From NCBI GenBank assembly GCA_041664965.1, contig JBAYJT010000006.1, positions 1-47,594 of the forward strand: a DNA stretch of 47,594 nucleotides. The letters are read 5' to 3'. Numbering within the stretch: position 1 is the stretch's first letter; every line of letters begins with the position of its first letter. Position numbers and translations under genes: made by a program. Under the pieces are notes generated by a model that was given only the letters and a program-made list of their open reading frames with translations, was not told where the DNA came from and did no database searches. The stretch is from JBAYJT01 sp041664965. GTDB taxonomy: Bacteria > Pseudomonadota > Gammaproteobacteria > UBA9339. Positions 1 to 6,696 of this stretch are shown here, one piece after another.

Positions 1-333
1 GCTATGCAAAAACGCTGGAAAATCAAGGCTGCGACTGATCTTCCACATGACCATCCTGGCTGGGATTTAGAAGCTGAATATTTAGCCTATGCTTTCGCTA
101 ATTACACCCTAGCTCTTTCTCCGCAGCGCATCATTGCTGGCGGCGGCGTCATGAAGCAACCTAAACTTTTAGAAAAAATTCGCTCCCGCGTACCAATTTT
201 GTTGAATGGCTACATCAAACACGATAAGATCTTAAAAAATATTGACAGCTATATCGTCGCCCCAGAACTGGGCGATCGCGCCGGCATCATGGGAGCTCTA
301 GTTCTAGCAGAAGAGGCTTATAAAAATGTCTAA
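1..333 (+). CDS. ROK-family sugar kinase (fructokinase-like), C-terminal part
   Basis: Only the last 110 codons are in the window; the reading frame is open at its left edge, so the gene starts outside. The visible part has the ROK C-terminal lobe: a segment LSPQRIIAGGGVM that corresponds to the conserved region after the second nucleotide-binding half, and the closing segment APELGDRAGIMGALVLAEEA typical of the family. Similarity of the HPGWDLEAEYLA stretch points to the bacterial fructokinase/mannokinase branch (ATP-dependent phosphorylation of fructose to fructose-6-phosphate, cytoplasmic). The stop overlaps the start of the next gene by 8 bases, a phosphomannose isomerase, so the pair would connect fructose-6-P and mannose-6-P metabolism. 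Substrate is inferred from family only. Confidence 0.8.
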   Translation, partial: AMQKRWKIKAATDLPHDHPGWDLEAEYLAYAFANYTLALSPQRIIAGGGVMKQPKLLEKIRSRVPILLNGYIKHDKILKNIDSYIVAPELGDRAGIMGALVLAEEAYKNV

Positions 334-688
334 AAATCACAATAAAATAGGTGAAATTTATGAGCGTCCCTGGGGCTCGTACCAAACTTTAGCCCTAGAA
401 GATGGCTATCAAGTTAAAAGTATCACCGTCAATCCGGGCGGTAGGCTGTCACTACAAAAACATCAACACCGCTCGGAACACTGGCTAATCGTACGCGGCG
501 CACCAACTATAACAGTAGGCTCAAGCACTTCTGTTTATCGAGCTGGGGAAAAGATTTTTATCGACAAAGGCGAGCTGCACCGCGCTGAAAACTTTACTAA
601 AGAACCTGCCGTTATCATCGAAGTCCAACTAGGATCTTATTTGGGCGAAGATGATATCGAGCGTTTAGAAGACGTTTACGGGCGCTGA
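326..688 (+). CDS. stand-alone type II phosphomannose isomerase, cupin domain
   Basis: A 120-residue protein that matches the C-terminal cupin half of bifunctional AlgA/ManC-type enzymes, interconverting fructose-6-phosphate and mannose-6-phosphate. Visible marks are the opening RPWGSYQTL, the metal-binding cupin segment QKHQHRSEHWLIVRG with its histidines and glutamate, the second cupin motif DKGELHRAENF, and the ending EDDIERLEDVYGR. The nucleotidyltransferase half normally fused upstream is absent here; a separate, shortened ManC lies at 31024-31884. Translation is probably coupled to the kinase (8-base overlap). The 3' end overlaps the convergent pgeF by 13 bases. Product should feed GDP-mannose synthesis. 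Confidence 0.85.
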   Translation: MSKNHNKIGEIYERPWGSYQTLALEDGYQVKSITVNPGGRLSLQKHQHRSEHWLIVRGAPTITVGSSTSVYRAGEKIFIDKGELHRAENFTKEPAVIIEVQLGSYLGEDDIERLEDVYGR

Positions 689-1422
689 ATCCAAATCAAA
701 CTGGCCATACGACCAGTCCTACCTTGGTCGCGACGATAAGAGAAAAAATGCTCTTTATCGCTAAAAGTGCAAAAATCGCCACCGTAAACCTCAGTTATGC
801 CATATTTTTCTAAGCGCTGCCTAGCTAAAAGATAAATATTGGCAAGATAAGAATCTTTATTAATACTACGGAAAGCCGCATCAGCATTAGCATCACAGTC
901 TAAAAACCGCTGCCGAACATCATTTTGAACCACAAAGGCCTCGGGACCAATTGCCGGTCCAAACCAAGCCAAAAGCTTCTTTGGGTCAATTGGCAAGCTT
1001 TCTAAGGTCGCTTCAATAACACCGTTAGCTAAACCTTGCCAACCGGCATGGATGGCCGCAACCAAGTCTCCATCGCGGCTAGCTAACAAAATAGGCAGGC
1101 AATCAGCCGTCAAAACCACGCAAACTCTATTCGCTTCAGTCGTATAGGACGCATCAGCATCAGAAACCGTCCCAAATGCTAGTTTATCCAAGCATACAAC
1201 CTGCGTACTATGCGTTTGTTTTAGCCAAAAAGGCTCATTTTTCAAGTTTAAATCTTGAGATAATTTGTGCCTATTTTTGGCCACTAATTCCGCCTGGTCT
1301 TCTACATGCTCGGCTAGATTGAAGCTAGCATAGGGCGCTGTGCTATAGCCACCCTGTCTTGTGGTCACTAAGGCCCTAATTTGGGCCGGGGCAGGCCATT
1401 TGGGTGTAAAAAATATTTTCAT
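676..1422 (-). CDS. pgeF: peptidoglycan editing factor PgeF (YfiH / laccase-domain family)
   Basis: A 248-residue member of the YfiH/DUF152 family. E. coli PgeF hydrolyses mis-incorporated L-Ser from cytoplasmic UDP-MurNAc-peptides; older annotations call the family polyphenol oxidase. Metal-site residues are visible: His in KQTHSTQVV, Cys in LTADCLPILL and His in AIHAGWQGL. The C-terminus YRRDQGRTGRMASLIWI is characteristic. Length is normal. ATG at 1422 has no clear Shine-Dalgarno sequence. It is divergent from the L,D-transpeptidase gene, another peptidoglycan enzyme. Confidence 0.9.
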   Translation of the reverse strand: MKIFFTPKWPAPAQIRALVTTRQGGYSTAPYASFNLAEHVEDQAELVAKNRHKLSQDLNLKNEPFWLKQTHSTQVVCLDKLAFGTVSDADASYTTEANRVCVVLTADCLPILLASRDGDLVAAIHAGWQGLANGVIEATLESLPIDPKKLLAWFGPAIGPEAFVVQNDVRQRFLDCDANADAAFRSINKDSYLANIYLLARQRLEKYGITEVYGGDFCTFSDKEHFFSYRRDQGRTGRMASLIWIQRP

Positions 1423-1479
1423 AAATAGCGATTTTTTAATATTTCCTTAAGAATTTTATGTTATCATGGCACTCGTAAC

Positions 1480-1511
1480 GAATTATGAATGGTGAATGAT
1501 GAATTATAAAG
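1480..1511. repeat. TGAATTA/TGAATGR heptad array, copy 1
   Basis: Short AT-rich run made of heptamers of the type TGAATTA, TGAATGG and TGAATGA in the pgeF/L,D-transpeptidase intergenic region. About 25 of 27 bases match the array at 32433-32466 on the opposite strand, including the shared stretch AATTATGAATGGTGAAT. A third, longer array is at 43836-43947. Function unknown. Confidence 0.6.
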
Positions 1512-1524
1512 TGTGGAATGAAGA

Positions 1525-1564
1525 AAAACATGTCTACAAGAATTCATTATAAATCAAATAGTTA
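1525..1564 (+). repeat. 40-bp interspersed repeat, copy 1
   Basis: Begins with the invariant AAAACATGTCTA and ends with AATCAAATAGTTA, a perfect match to the IHF consensus WATCAANNNNTTR. The central part differs from the majority (CAAGAATTCATTATA). It points toward and ends 26 bases before the L,D-transpeptidase start, between two divergent genes. Confidence 0.85.
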
Positions 1565-1590
1565 AGTTTTTAAAACATGTGAGGGAAGCT

Positions 1591-2283
1591 ATGATAACAA
1601 GAACAGTACGTAAAGTCATAACATCTTTAGTAACTGGTTTAGTTTTAACTACAGCCAGTATAGCCAGCCAGGCTATCGACTTCGATTGGAATAGCCAAGG
1701 AGAAGTCGGCAACGCCTTAAAACCATCTAACTGTACACTCAGACCGGAAGTATTACAACTTGCTATGCGTGCTTATAAAACTGCGGTAGAAGAAGGCATT
1801 CCTAACAACACTAAAATCCTAACTATTATCGACTACTCTTTGCCAGCTAATCAAAACAGGCTCTGGGTTTTGGACTTAACTCACAATAAAGTTCTAATCC
1901 AATCCATCGTTGCGCACGGCAAAGGCAGTGGCAACTTAACTCCTGATCGCTTTTCTGACAAAGAAGGCACACTCGCCTCTTCTTTGGGCCTTTTTAAAAC
2001 CGCGCACACTTACTTCGGTAAACATGGCTTGACTTTAACCATTCAAGGTTTAGAAAAAGGCTTTAACGACAAAGCCGAAGCTCGCCACATTGTTGTGCAC
2101 GGCGCACCATATGTAAACATTGAATTAGCCAAACAAGGCCACGTTGGTCGCAGCTGGGGTTGTCCGGCCGTTGACGAGCGCATTGCCAAACCGCTGATCA
2201 ACACCATCAAAGACGGCTCGTTGATCTTCGCCTACTACCCAGACCACAACTGGTTAGATCACTCTAAGTTTTTGCATGGGTAA
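1591..2283 (+). CDS. periplasmic murein L,D-transpeptidase catalytic-domain protein (YkuD_2 type)
   Basis: A 230-residue exported protein. I chose ATG 1591 over the upstream GTG 1579 because GAGGGA at 1581-1586 is a well-placed ribosome binding site for it. The N-terminus (MITRTVRKVITSLVTGLVLT, then ASIASQA) is a signal peptide. The catalytic region shows HIVVHGAPY and GRSWGCPAV, giving the His and nucleophilic Cys of the L,D-transpeptidase fold; spacing and the LWVLDLTHNKVL strand fit the YkuD_2 family. Likely role is 3-3 cross-linking, or attachment or trimming of peptidoglycan in the periplasm. The 3' end overlaps nth by 30 bases. The substrate is not determinable from sequence. Confidence 0.85.
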   Translation: MITRTVRKVITSLVTGLVLTTASIASQAIDFDWNSQGEVGNALKPSNCTLRPEVLQLAMRAYKTAVEEGIPNNTKILTIIDYSLPANQNRLWVLDLTHNKVLIQSIVAHGKGSGNLTPDRFSDKEGTLASSLGLFKTAHTYFGKHGLTLTIQGLEKGFNDKAEARHIVVHGAPYVNIELAKQGHVGRSWGCPAVDERIAKPLINTIKDGSLIFAYYPDHNWLDHSKFLHG

Positions 2284-2922
2284 AGTTTTCTTTTCATAAC
2301 GACAAAACTGACGCATGCAACATTCAGGGCACTTCGGGCGCCGCGCTACACAAACGCGGCGGCCGTGCAAAAGAAGCAAGTGATGAGCATTTAAAAGCCA
2401 TTTTTTAGGAATAACTTCTAAAAGTTTTTTTTCGACGATAAGCGGAGTTTTACCTGGCGCGATTTTAGTACGATTAGCCAAACGAAAAATGTGGGTATCA
2501 ACTGCCAAAGTCGGCTGCCTAAAAATCACATTCAAGATAATGTTCGCCGTTTTCCGTCCTACGCCCGGTAAAGCTTCAAGAGCATGCCTATCCTGTGGAA
2601 CCACGCAATCATACTGCTTACATAAAATCTGGCTTAATTTGAGTATATTTCGGGCTTTAACGTTAAAAAGACCGATACTTTTGATCTTATCTTTAAGTTC
2701 ATTTTCACTCAAAAGTATCATCTTTTCTGGCGTTGGAGCTATTTTAAACAAATTCGGCGTGACTTTATTGACGCTCACATCCGTCGCTTGCGCCGATAAA
2801 ATCACAGCAACTAAAAGCTGAAAAGGCGTTTTATATAAAAGCTCGCTTTTGGGATTGAGATAATTTTTGCTTAAAGCGGCAAACAGAGCATTGTAATTAG
2901 CACAAGCTTTATGACTCGTCAT
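2254..2922 (-). CDS. nth: endonuclease III (DNA glycosylase/AP lyase)
   Basis: A 222-residue base-excision repair enzyme removing oxidised pyrimidines and nicking abasic sites. The helix-hairpin-helix with catalytic Lys is LPGVGRKTANIIL, the catalytic Asp lies in AVDTHIFRLANRT, and the C-terminus has the [4Fe-4S] ligands in the C-X6-C-X2-C-X5-C pattern (CVARRPKCPECCMRQFC). The frame continues 11 codons further upstream, but ATG 2922 matches the family N-terminus and overlaps the stop of the upstream CMD gene by 14 bases, suggesting coupling. Confidence 0.93.
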   Translation of the reverse strand: MTSHKACANYNALFAALSKNYLNPKSELLYKTPFQLLVAVILSAQATDVSVNKVTPNLFKIAPTPEKMILLSENELKDKIKSIGLFNVKARNILKLSQILCKQYDCVVPQDRHALEALPGVGRKTANIILNVIFRQPTLAVDTHIFRLANRTKIAPGKTPLIVEKKLLEVIPKKWLLNAHHLLLLHGRRVCVARRPKCPECCMRQFCRYEKKTLPMQKLRVI

Positions 2923-3220
2923 ATAATTTAAGCGCCAGCGGCAAACAAGACACAACTCCTTTTAATCCACACACAGTCAATGTAATTAGAATCGTATCTT
3001 TCACTTCATCTCGCGTAGCACCGAGTTTTTTTGCCATTGGCACATGATATTTAATTGCTTCCGCTTCGCCTAAAGCTGCCTTAATGCCGATGTATACTAG
3101 TTGCTTAGTTTTAGCATCTAGACCTTTAGTCTGCACTAAGCTGTGAATAAGACCATCAAAACCTTTAGCAACTTCTGGAGCTTCTCTGTGAAAAACATCA
3201 AAAGGATTTTCTTCTTGCAT
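2909..3220 (-). CDS. carboxymuconolactone decarboxylase (AhpD-like) family protein without CXXC
   Basis: A 103-residue alpha-helical protein of the CMD/AhpD superfamily, recognisable from KTKQLVYIGIKAALG, IKYHVPMAKKLGAT and EVKDTIL. The redox CXXC of AhpD (just before the YH motif) is replaced by EAEA, so a peroxidase-reductase function is unlikely; the two Cys that remain are in the last third. Start 3220 was chosen because AGAGGT sits 6 bases upstream; longer frames run into asnS. It overlaps nth and follows asnS by 13 bases, so it is probably co-transcribed. Function unknown. Confidence 0.75.
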   Translation of the reverse strand: MQEENPFDVFHREAPEVAKGFDGLIHSLVQTKGLDAKTKQLVYIGIKAALGEAEAIKYHVPMAKKLGATRDEVKDTILITLTVCGLKGVVSCLPLALKLYDES

Positions 3221-3233
3221 AAAATTACCTCTT

Positions 3234-4640
3234 TTAAAATCTGGCATGTTTCGGCGTACGTGGAAATGGAATAACATCGCGAATATTGGTAAGTCCGGTC
3301 ATATAGACTAAGAGCCTTTCAAAACCAAGGCCAAAACCAGAATGCGGCACTGTACCATAACGACGTAAATCCAAATACCAACTGTAAAGTTCTTTGTCCA
3401 TTCCGATTTCATCCATGCGTTTTTCTAAAAATTCCAAACGTTCTTCACGCTGACTGCCACCCATGATTTCACCAATACCTGGAGCTAAGATGTCCATAGC
3501 AGCAACAGTGCGGCCATCGTCGTTTTGCCGCATGTAAAAACTTTTTATTTCTTTCGGATAATCGACCACAATGACTGGCGCTCCGACGTATTCTTCGGCT
3601 AAATATCTTTCATGTTCTGACTGCAAATCCGCTCCAAAGCTAACTGGATAATCAAATTTTTTATTGGATTTTTCTAAGATACTAATAACTTCGCTATATG
3701 TCATATAAACAAATTCGCTAGCTATAAGTTTTTCTAAACGCAAAATAGCTTCTTTATCTATGCGCTCCACAAAGAAAGCCATATCGTCGGATCTTTCTTC
3801 TAAAGCGGCTTTAGCTAAATATTGCAACATCTCAGAAGCTATTTTGGCTATATCGCGCAAATCAGCAAAAGCAACTTCTGGCTCTAACATCCAAAATTCG
3901 GCAAGGTGGCGGCTTGTGTTGGAATTTTCAGCACGAAAAGTTGGGCCGAAAGTGTAAACTTTAGAAAGCGCTTCACAATAAGCCTCAGCATTGAGCTGTC
4001 CAGAAACTGTCAAAAAAGTTTCTTGACCAAAAAAATCTTGGTTAAAATCTATTTTGCCATCATCTTGGCGGGGTAGATTTAAAAGATCCAAAGTGCTGAC
4101 ACGAAAAAGCTGGCCAGCACCTTCGCAGTCGTTAGAAGTTATAATTGGGGTATGAATCCAGAAAAATCCACGCTCATGAAAAAAGCGATGAATAGCTTGC
4201 GATAAAGTATGACTTAAACGCGTCACAGCTCCAATGACGTTAGTGCGCGAACGTAAATGCGCATATTCACGCAAGTGTTCTAATGTATGATGTTTTGGGG
4301 TAATTGGATAAGTTTCCGGATCTGCCACATAGCCGCAAACTTCCACAGATTCAGCTTGCAATTCAAATGGCTGCTTAGGGGACGGCGAAACAACAACTTT
4401 GCCGCGCACGCGCACGGAGCATCCAGCCGATAAATTCAAAATCTCTGATGTGTAATTAGCGAGTGTATTAGGAGCTATCACCTGTAAAGGATAAAAACAA
4501 GAACCGTCGCTCACAGCAAGAAAAGACAGTCCAGCTTTGGAATCGCGTCTAGTCCTAATCCACCCGCCTATTTCAATAATGCTATCAACCGCTACTTTTC
4601 CAGCCAAAACATCAGCAACTGGAATGATTTTTTCTAACAT
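3234..4640 (-). CDS. asnS: asparaginyl-tRNA synthetase
   Basis: A 468-residue class IIb synthetase charging tRNA-Asn (E. coli 466). The N-terminal OB fold covers about residues 1-110 (IIEIGGWIRTRRDSK). Class II motif 2 is FRAENSNTSRHLAEFWM and motif 3 is GFGLGFERLL near the C-terminus. The asparagine-specific segment EIMGGSQREERLEFLEKR is present. ATG 4640 is preceded by AGGAGC; the frame extends upstream without stop but that part is the G-rich leader. The presence of AsnRS and GlnRS means direct charging of both amides. Confidence 0.96.
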   Translation of the reverse strand: MLEKIIPVADVLAGKVAVDSIIEIGGWIRTRRDSKAGLSFLAVSDGSCFYPLQVIAPNTLANYTSEILNLSAGCSVRVRGKVVVSPSPKQPFELQAESVEVCGYVADPETYPITPKHHTLEHLREYAHLRSRTNVIGAVTRLSHTLSQAIHRFFHERGFFWIHTPIITSNDCEGAGQLFRVSTLDLLNLPRQDDGKIDFNQDFFGQETFLTVSGQLNAEAYCEALSKVYTFGPTFRAENSNTSRHLAEFWMLEPEVAFADLRDIAKIASEMLQYLAKAALEERSDDMAFFVERIDKEAILRLEKLIASEFVYMTYSEVISILEKSNKKFDYPVSFGADLQSEHERYLAEEYVGAPVIVVDYPKEIKSFYMRQNDDGRTVAAMDILAPGIGEIMGGSQREERLEFLEKRMDEIGMDKELYSWYLDLRRYGTVPHSGFGLGFERLLVYMTGLTNIRDVIPFPRTPKHARF

Positions 4641-4678
4641 AAAAGCTCCTGAAAATATGACCTTGTCGCCAAAAACCT

Positions 4679-4703
4679 GGGGGAGTCCCCCTCCCACCCG
4701 CCC
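4679..4703 (-). promoter_or_regulatory. G-quadruplex motif overlapping a GC hairpin in the asnS leader
   Basis: On the minus strand, 4703 to 4687 reads GGGCGGGTGGGAGGGGG, four G-runs with one-base loops, the most stable class of G-quadruplex pattern. The last G-run is also the left arm of GGGGGACTCCCCC (4691-4679), so it can form either structure but not both. The block lies 39-63 bases before the asnS start codon, and right after a TATTATAAG sequence that may be the -10. Folding is predicted only. Confidence 0.6.
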
Positions 4704-4856
4704 AGCTTATAATATCAAATCGAATTCTGCAATACCGGGAAAAAACGACGCAATGTGAAATTTTTCCCGAAATGACAATGTCCTTCATCCAGCGAAATGA
4801 CGAAACAAAAATATCCAATTTACCCGTATTTTTTGAGAAGTTACGCTTATAAAATA

Positions 4857-4896
4857 TAACTTATTGATTTTAAAAGAAAACGTATAGACATGTTTT
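4857..4896 (-). repeat. 40-bp interspersed repeat, copy 2
   Basis: Read on the minus strand it starts with AAAACATGTCTA, continues TACGTTTTCTTTTAA and ends AATCAATAAGTTA (perfect IHF consensus). It begins at the hda stop codon and points toward asnS, 217 bases upstream of its start. Confidence 0.9.
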
Positions 4897-5616
4897 TTAG
4901 GAAAACTCCCCTTCCAAAACGCTTTTCACAAATGGAATTGTCAATGGACGTTTAGTGCGGAGGGTTGCTAGCTCCAGGCGATCCAAAATGGCAAATAGCT
5001 GATCCATATTGCGCTCATAATGCCTAAGTAAAAACCTAGCTACTTCAGAAGGCATAATTAGTCCTCTTTCTTTAGATCGCAACTCTAAAGCGGAGAATTT
5101 TTGCTCATCGCTCAGCCCCTGAAGTTGCAGAATTAAACAGCTTGCCAACCGTGATTTTAGATCAGATAAAAAACAGTTAAGAGCGACTGGTGCTACATTG
5201 GCGGTAATTAATAGGTTCCGTTTAGCATCAGCAATGCGATTAAAAAGATACATAATCGCTTCTTCCCATTCACGTTTTCCCAAAACAACATCTAAATCGT
5301 CCAAACAAACTAAAAACATTTTTTCCAAGTTTTCTAAAATCGCTGGAGTAAAGCTCTGGTGCTCTTTTAGCGACACATATAAAGACGGCAAATTTAAGCC
5401 ATTTAAATGCTTGCAAGTCGCTTTCGCCAAATGACTGCGACCAATGCCGAAATTTCCCCAAAGATAGATGAGCTGAGAACTAGCGTTAGAATCTAAAGAA
5501 CTTAAGGCATGAACAATGTTGGCATTATCGCCAAGGTAGAAGTTAGCAAAACTAACGTCATCACCTAAACCTATGTTTAAAGCTAATTGTATCGGCGTAT
5601 TCAGTGCTCTTACCAT
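4897..5616 (-). CDS. hda: DnaA regulatory inactivator Hda
   Basis: A 239-residue DnaA-paralogous AAA+ protein which, with the DNA-loaded sliding clamp, promotes ATP hydrolysis by DnaA after initiation. The clamp-binding region is near the N-terminus (IQLALNIGL). The P-loop GNFGIGRSHLAKA carries Arg-Ser where most AAA+ proteins have Lys-Thr, as in E. coli Hda. Walker B is LVCLDDLDVV and the sensor region follows at LLITANVAP. Length is normal. It follows dppA by 20 bases on the same strand and may be cotranscribed. The stop codon abuts repeat copy 2. Confidence 0.9.
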   Translation of the reverse strand: MVRALNTPIQLALNIGLGDDVSFANFYLGDNANIVHALSSLDSNASSQLIYLWGNFGIGRSHLAKATCKHLNGLNLPSLYVSLKEHQSFTPAILENLEKMFLVCLDDLDVVLGKREWEEAIMYLFNRIADAKRNLLITANVAPVALNCFLSDLKSRLASCLILQLQGLSDEQKFSALELRSKERGLIMPSEVARFLLRHYERNMDQLFAILDRLELATLRTKRPLTIPFVKSVLEGEFS

Positions 5617-5636
5617 ATTTTATTTAGAATATGCAA

Positions 5637-6509
5637 TTAGCCAAATGCCTTCGATCCATAAATCAACTCGGCGATCAACGTTAAACGCTGCAGCATTTCC
5701 ATAGCAGTTTTAGCTTTGTAACGAATCACAAAGTTTTCGCGATCAAATTGATAAGCTGTGTCGAAAGCTAGTACATTCGCGATACGCGCAAAAATAGAAG
5801 TTCTGTAACCCGCGTTGTACATTTTAATTTCCGTACGCAGTTGCGTAGTAATTTTAAACGGCTTAGCTATGCGATTTTGTAGGTTGATAGTGGCTTTTTT
5901 GGCGCCTTCACTAAGTAATTCGCGAGATTTATTAAGCGATATAGATAAAGCGGAATCGCGCCCCAAACTTTCTTTGACAGTTACAGCAACTAACGTGTGG
6001 CCTTTTAACTGATTTTTCGCTTCACGAATTGTCTCATCATCACCACTAATAAAAGCAGCTGGCACGTTATAAAAACCAGCATGAAGCGCCGCAATTCCAG
6101 TTTCATTAATCAGTAAATCATTAACGTGAATACTGTGAATCATAGAGGAATAGGTATGGGCTAAAACAGCCTCTAGATTATGTCCGCCAGCATGATATCC
6201 AACTAAAAACACTCCTGCATAACTAGAATCGCAAGGGTACACCATGCTTAAAGTACTTCCCCAACCTTGCACTAAACTCGCTTTTGGATGCAATCTTTCT
6301 AAATCAAGATTCGTTGCAGCTCCATGCGCATCGCGCACGATGATTTCTGCTTCTGGATCAGCCGATAAAATGCCCTCTACAACAGCATTTACATCACTTA
6401 GCATATATCTTTTGGCAAGTTCATAGTGTTTGCCTTGCAAATCGGCGAAGCTTTTATCAACTACGCCAGTGATGCCTTCAATGTCGACCGAAATCAGATA
6501 TTTGCTCAT
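5637..6509 (-). CDS. dppA: D-aminopeptidase DppA, peptidase family M55
   Basis: A 290-residue metallopeptidase of the M55 family, which releases N-terminal D-amino acids (D-Ala) from peptides, plausibly murein fragments. Metal-ligand motifs are visible: SVDIEGITG at the N-terminus, VRDAHGAA, LVGYHAGG, LAHTYSS and LINETGIAALHAG. ATG 6509 has GAGAG upstream; the seven codons before it start with TTG and are unlikely to be translated. Transcribed from its own promoter in the divergent region with potA, with hda downstream. Confidence 0.88.
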   Translation of the reverse strand: MSKYLISVDIEGITGVVDKSFADLQGKHYELAKRYMLSDVNAVVEGILSADPEAEIIVRDAHGAATNLDLERLHPKASLVQGWGSTLSMVYPCDSSYAGVFLVGYHAGGHNLEAVLAHTYSSMIHSIHVNDLLINETGIAALHAGFYNVPAAFISGDDETIREAKNQLKGHTLVAVTVKESLGRDSALSISLNKSRELLSEGAKKATINLQNRIAKPFKITTQLRTEIKMYNAGYRTSIFARIANVLAFDTAYQFDRENFVIRYKAKTAMEMLQRLTLIAELIYGSKAFG

Positions 6510-6538
6510 AAAATTCTCTCGTTTAGGCAAAAATTTTG

Positions 6539-6557
6539 AGGGCTCCCCGCCCCACCC
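6539..6557 (-). promoter_or_regulatory. G-rich block at the start of the dppA transcript
   Basis: The minus strand reads GGGTGGGGCGGGGAGCCC from 6557, three runs of three or more G and a short GGGGAGCCC hairpin. It follows the predicted -10 of dppA by about five bases, so the RNA would begin in or next to it. It resembles the asnS leader block, but there is no fourth G-triplet. Confidence 0.4.
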
Positions 6558-6562
6558 ACTTC

Positions 6563-6591
6563 ATTATAACCACAACATTTCTCATGAGTAA
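6563..6591 (-). promoter_or_regulatory. predicted sigma70 promoter of dppA
   Basis: Minus strand: -35 TTACTC (6591-6586), 17-base spacer, -10 TATAAT (6568-6563). The -10 is perfect and the -35 matches at three or four positions. It gives a leader of about 50 bases before ATG 6509. Confidence 0.5.
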
Positions 6592-6616
6592 ATACAGTAT
6601 TTTTCACGGTATTGCA

Positions 6617-6635
6617 CTAGAAAAAAAATTTCTAG
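6617..6635. promoter_or_regulatory. CTAGAAA-N5-TTTCTAG inverted repeat between dppA and potA
   Basis: Perfect 7-bp arms around AAAAA in the divergent region. The right arm overlaps the potA -35 box (6633-6638) and the site is about 26 bases upstream of the dppA -35, so a protein bound here could affect both. No regulator can be named. Confidence 0.4.
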
Positions 6636-6661
6636 ACAACGATTAATAAATTCCCCATAAT
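6633..6661 (+). promoter_or_regulatory. predicted sigma70 promoter of potABCD
   Basis: -35 TAGACA (6633-6638), 17-base spacer, -10 CATAAT (6656-6661), followed by potA at 6697 with AGAGGG as ribosome binding site. Confidence 0.55.
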
Positions 6662-6696
6662 CGCCCTTCGCTAGTAACAAAAGAGGGTTTCGTCAC

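Noticed and set aside
2489..2821. Open frame on the plus strand (110 codons)
   Set aside because: Antisense to nth, no ribosome binding site and no recognisable domain.
4612..4818. Minus-strand frame of 68 codons across the asnS start
   Set aside because: It spans the G-rich leader and the asnS start in another phase, without ribosome binding site or homology.
4641..4856. T-box leader before asnS
   Set aside because: No T-box consensus sequence or specifier hairpin; the leader signal is the G-rich block.
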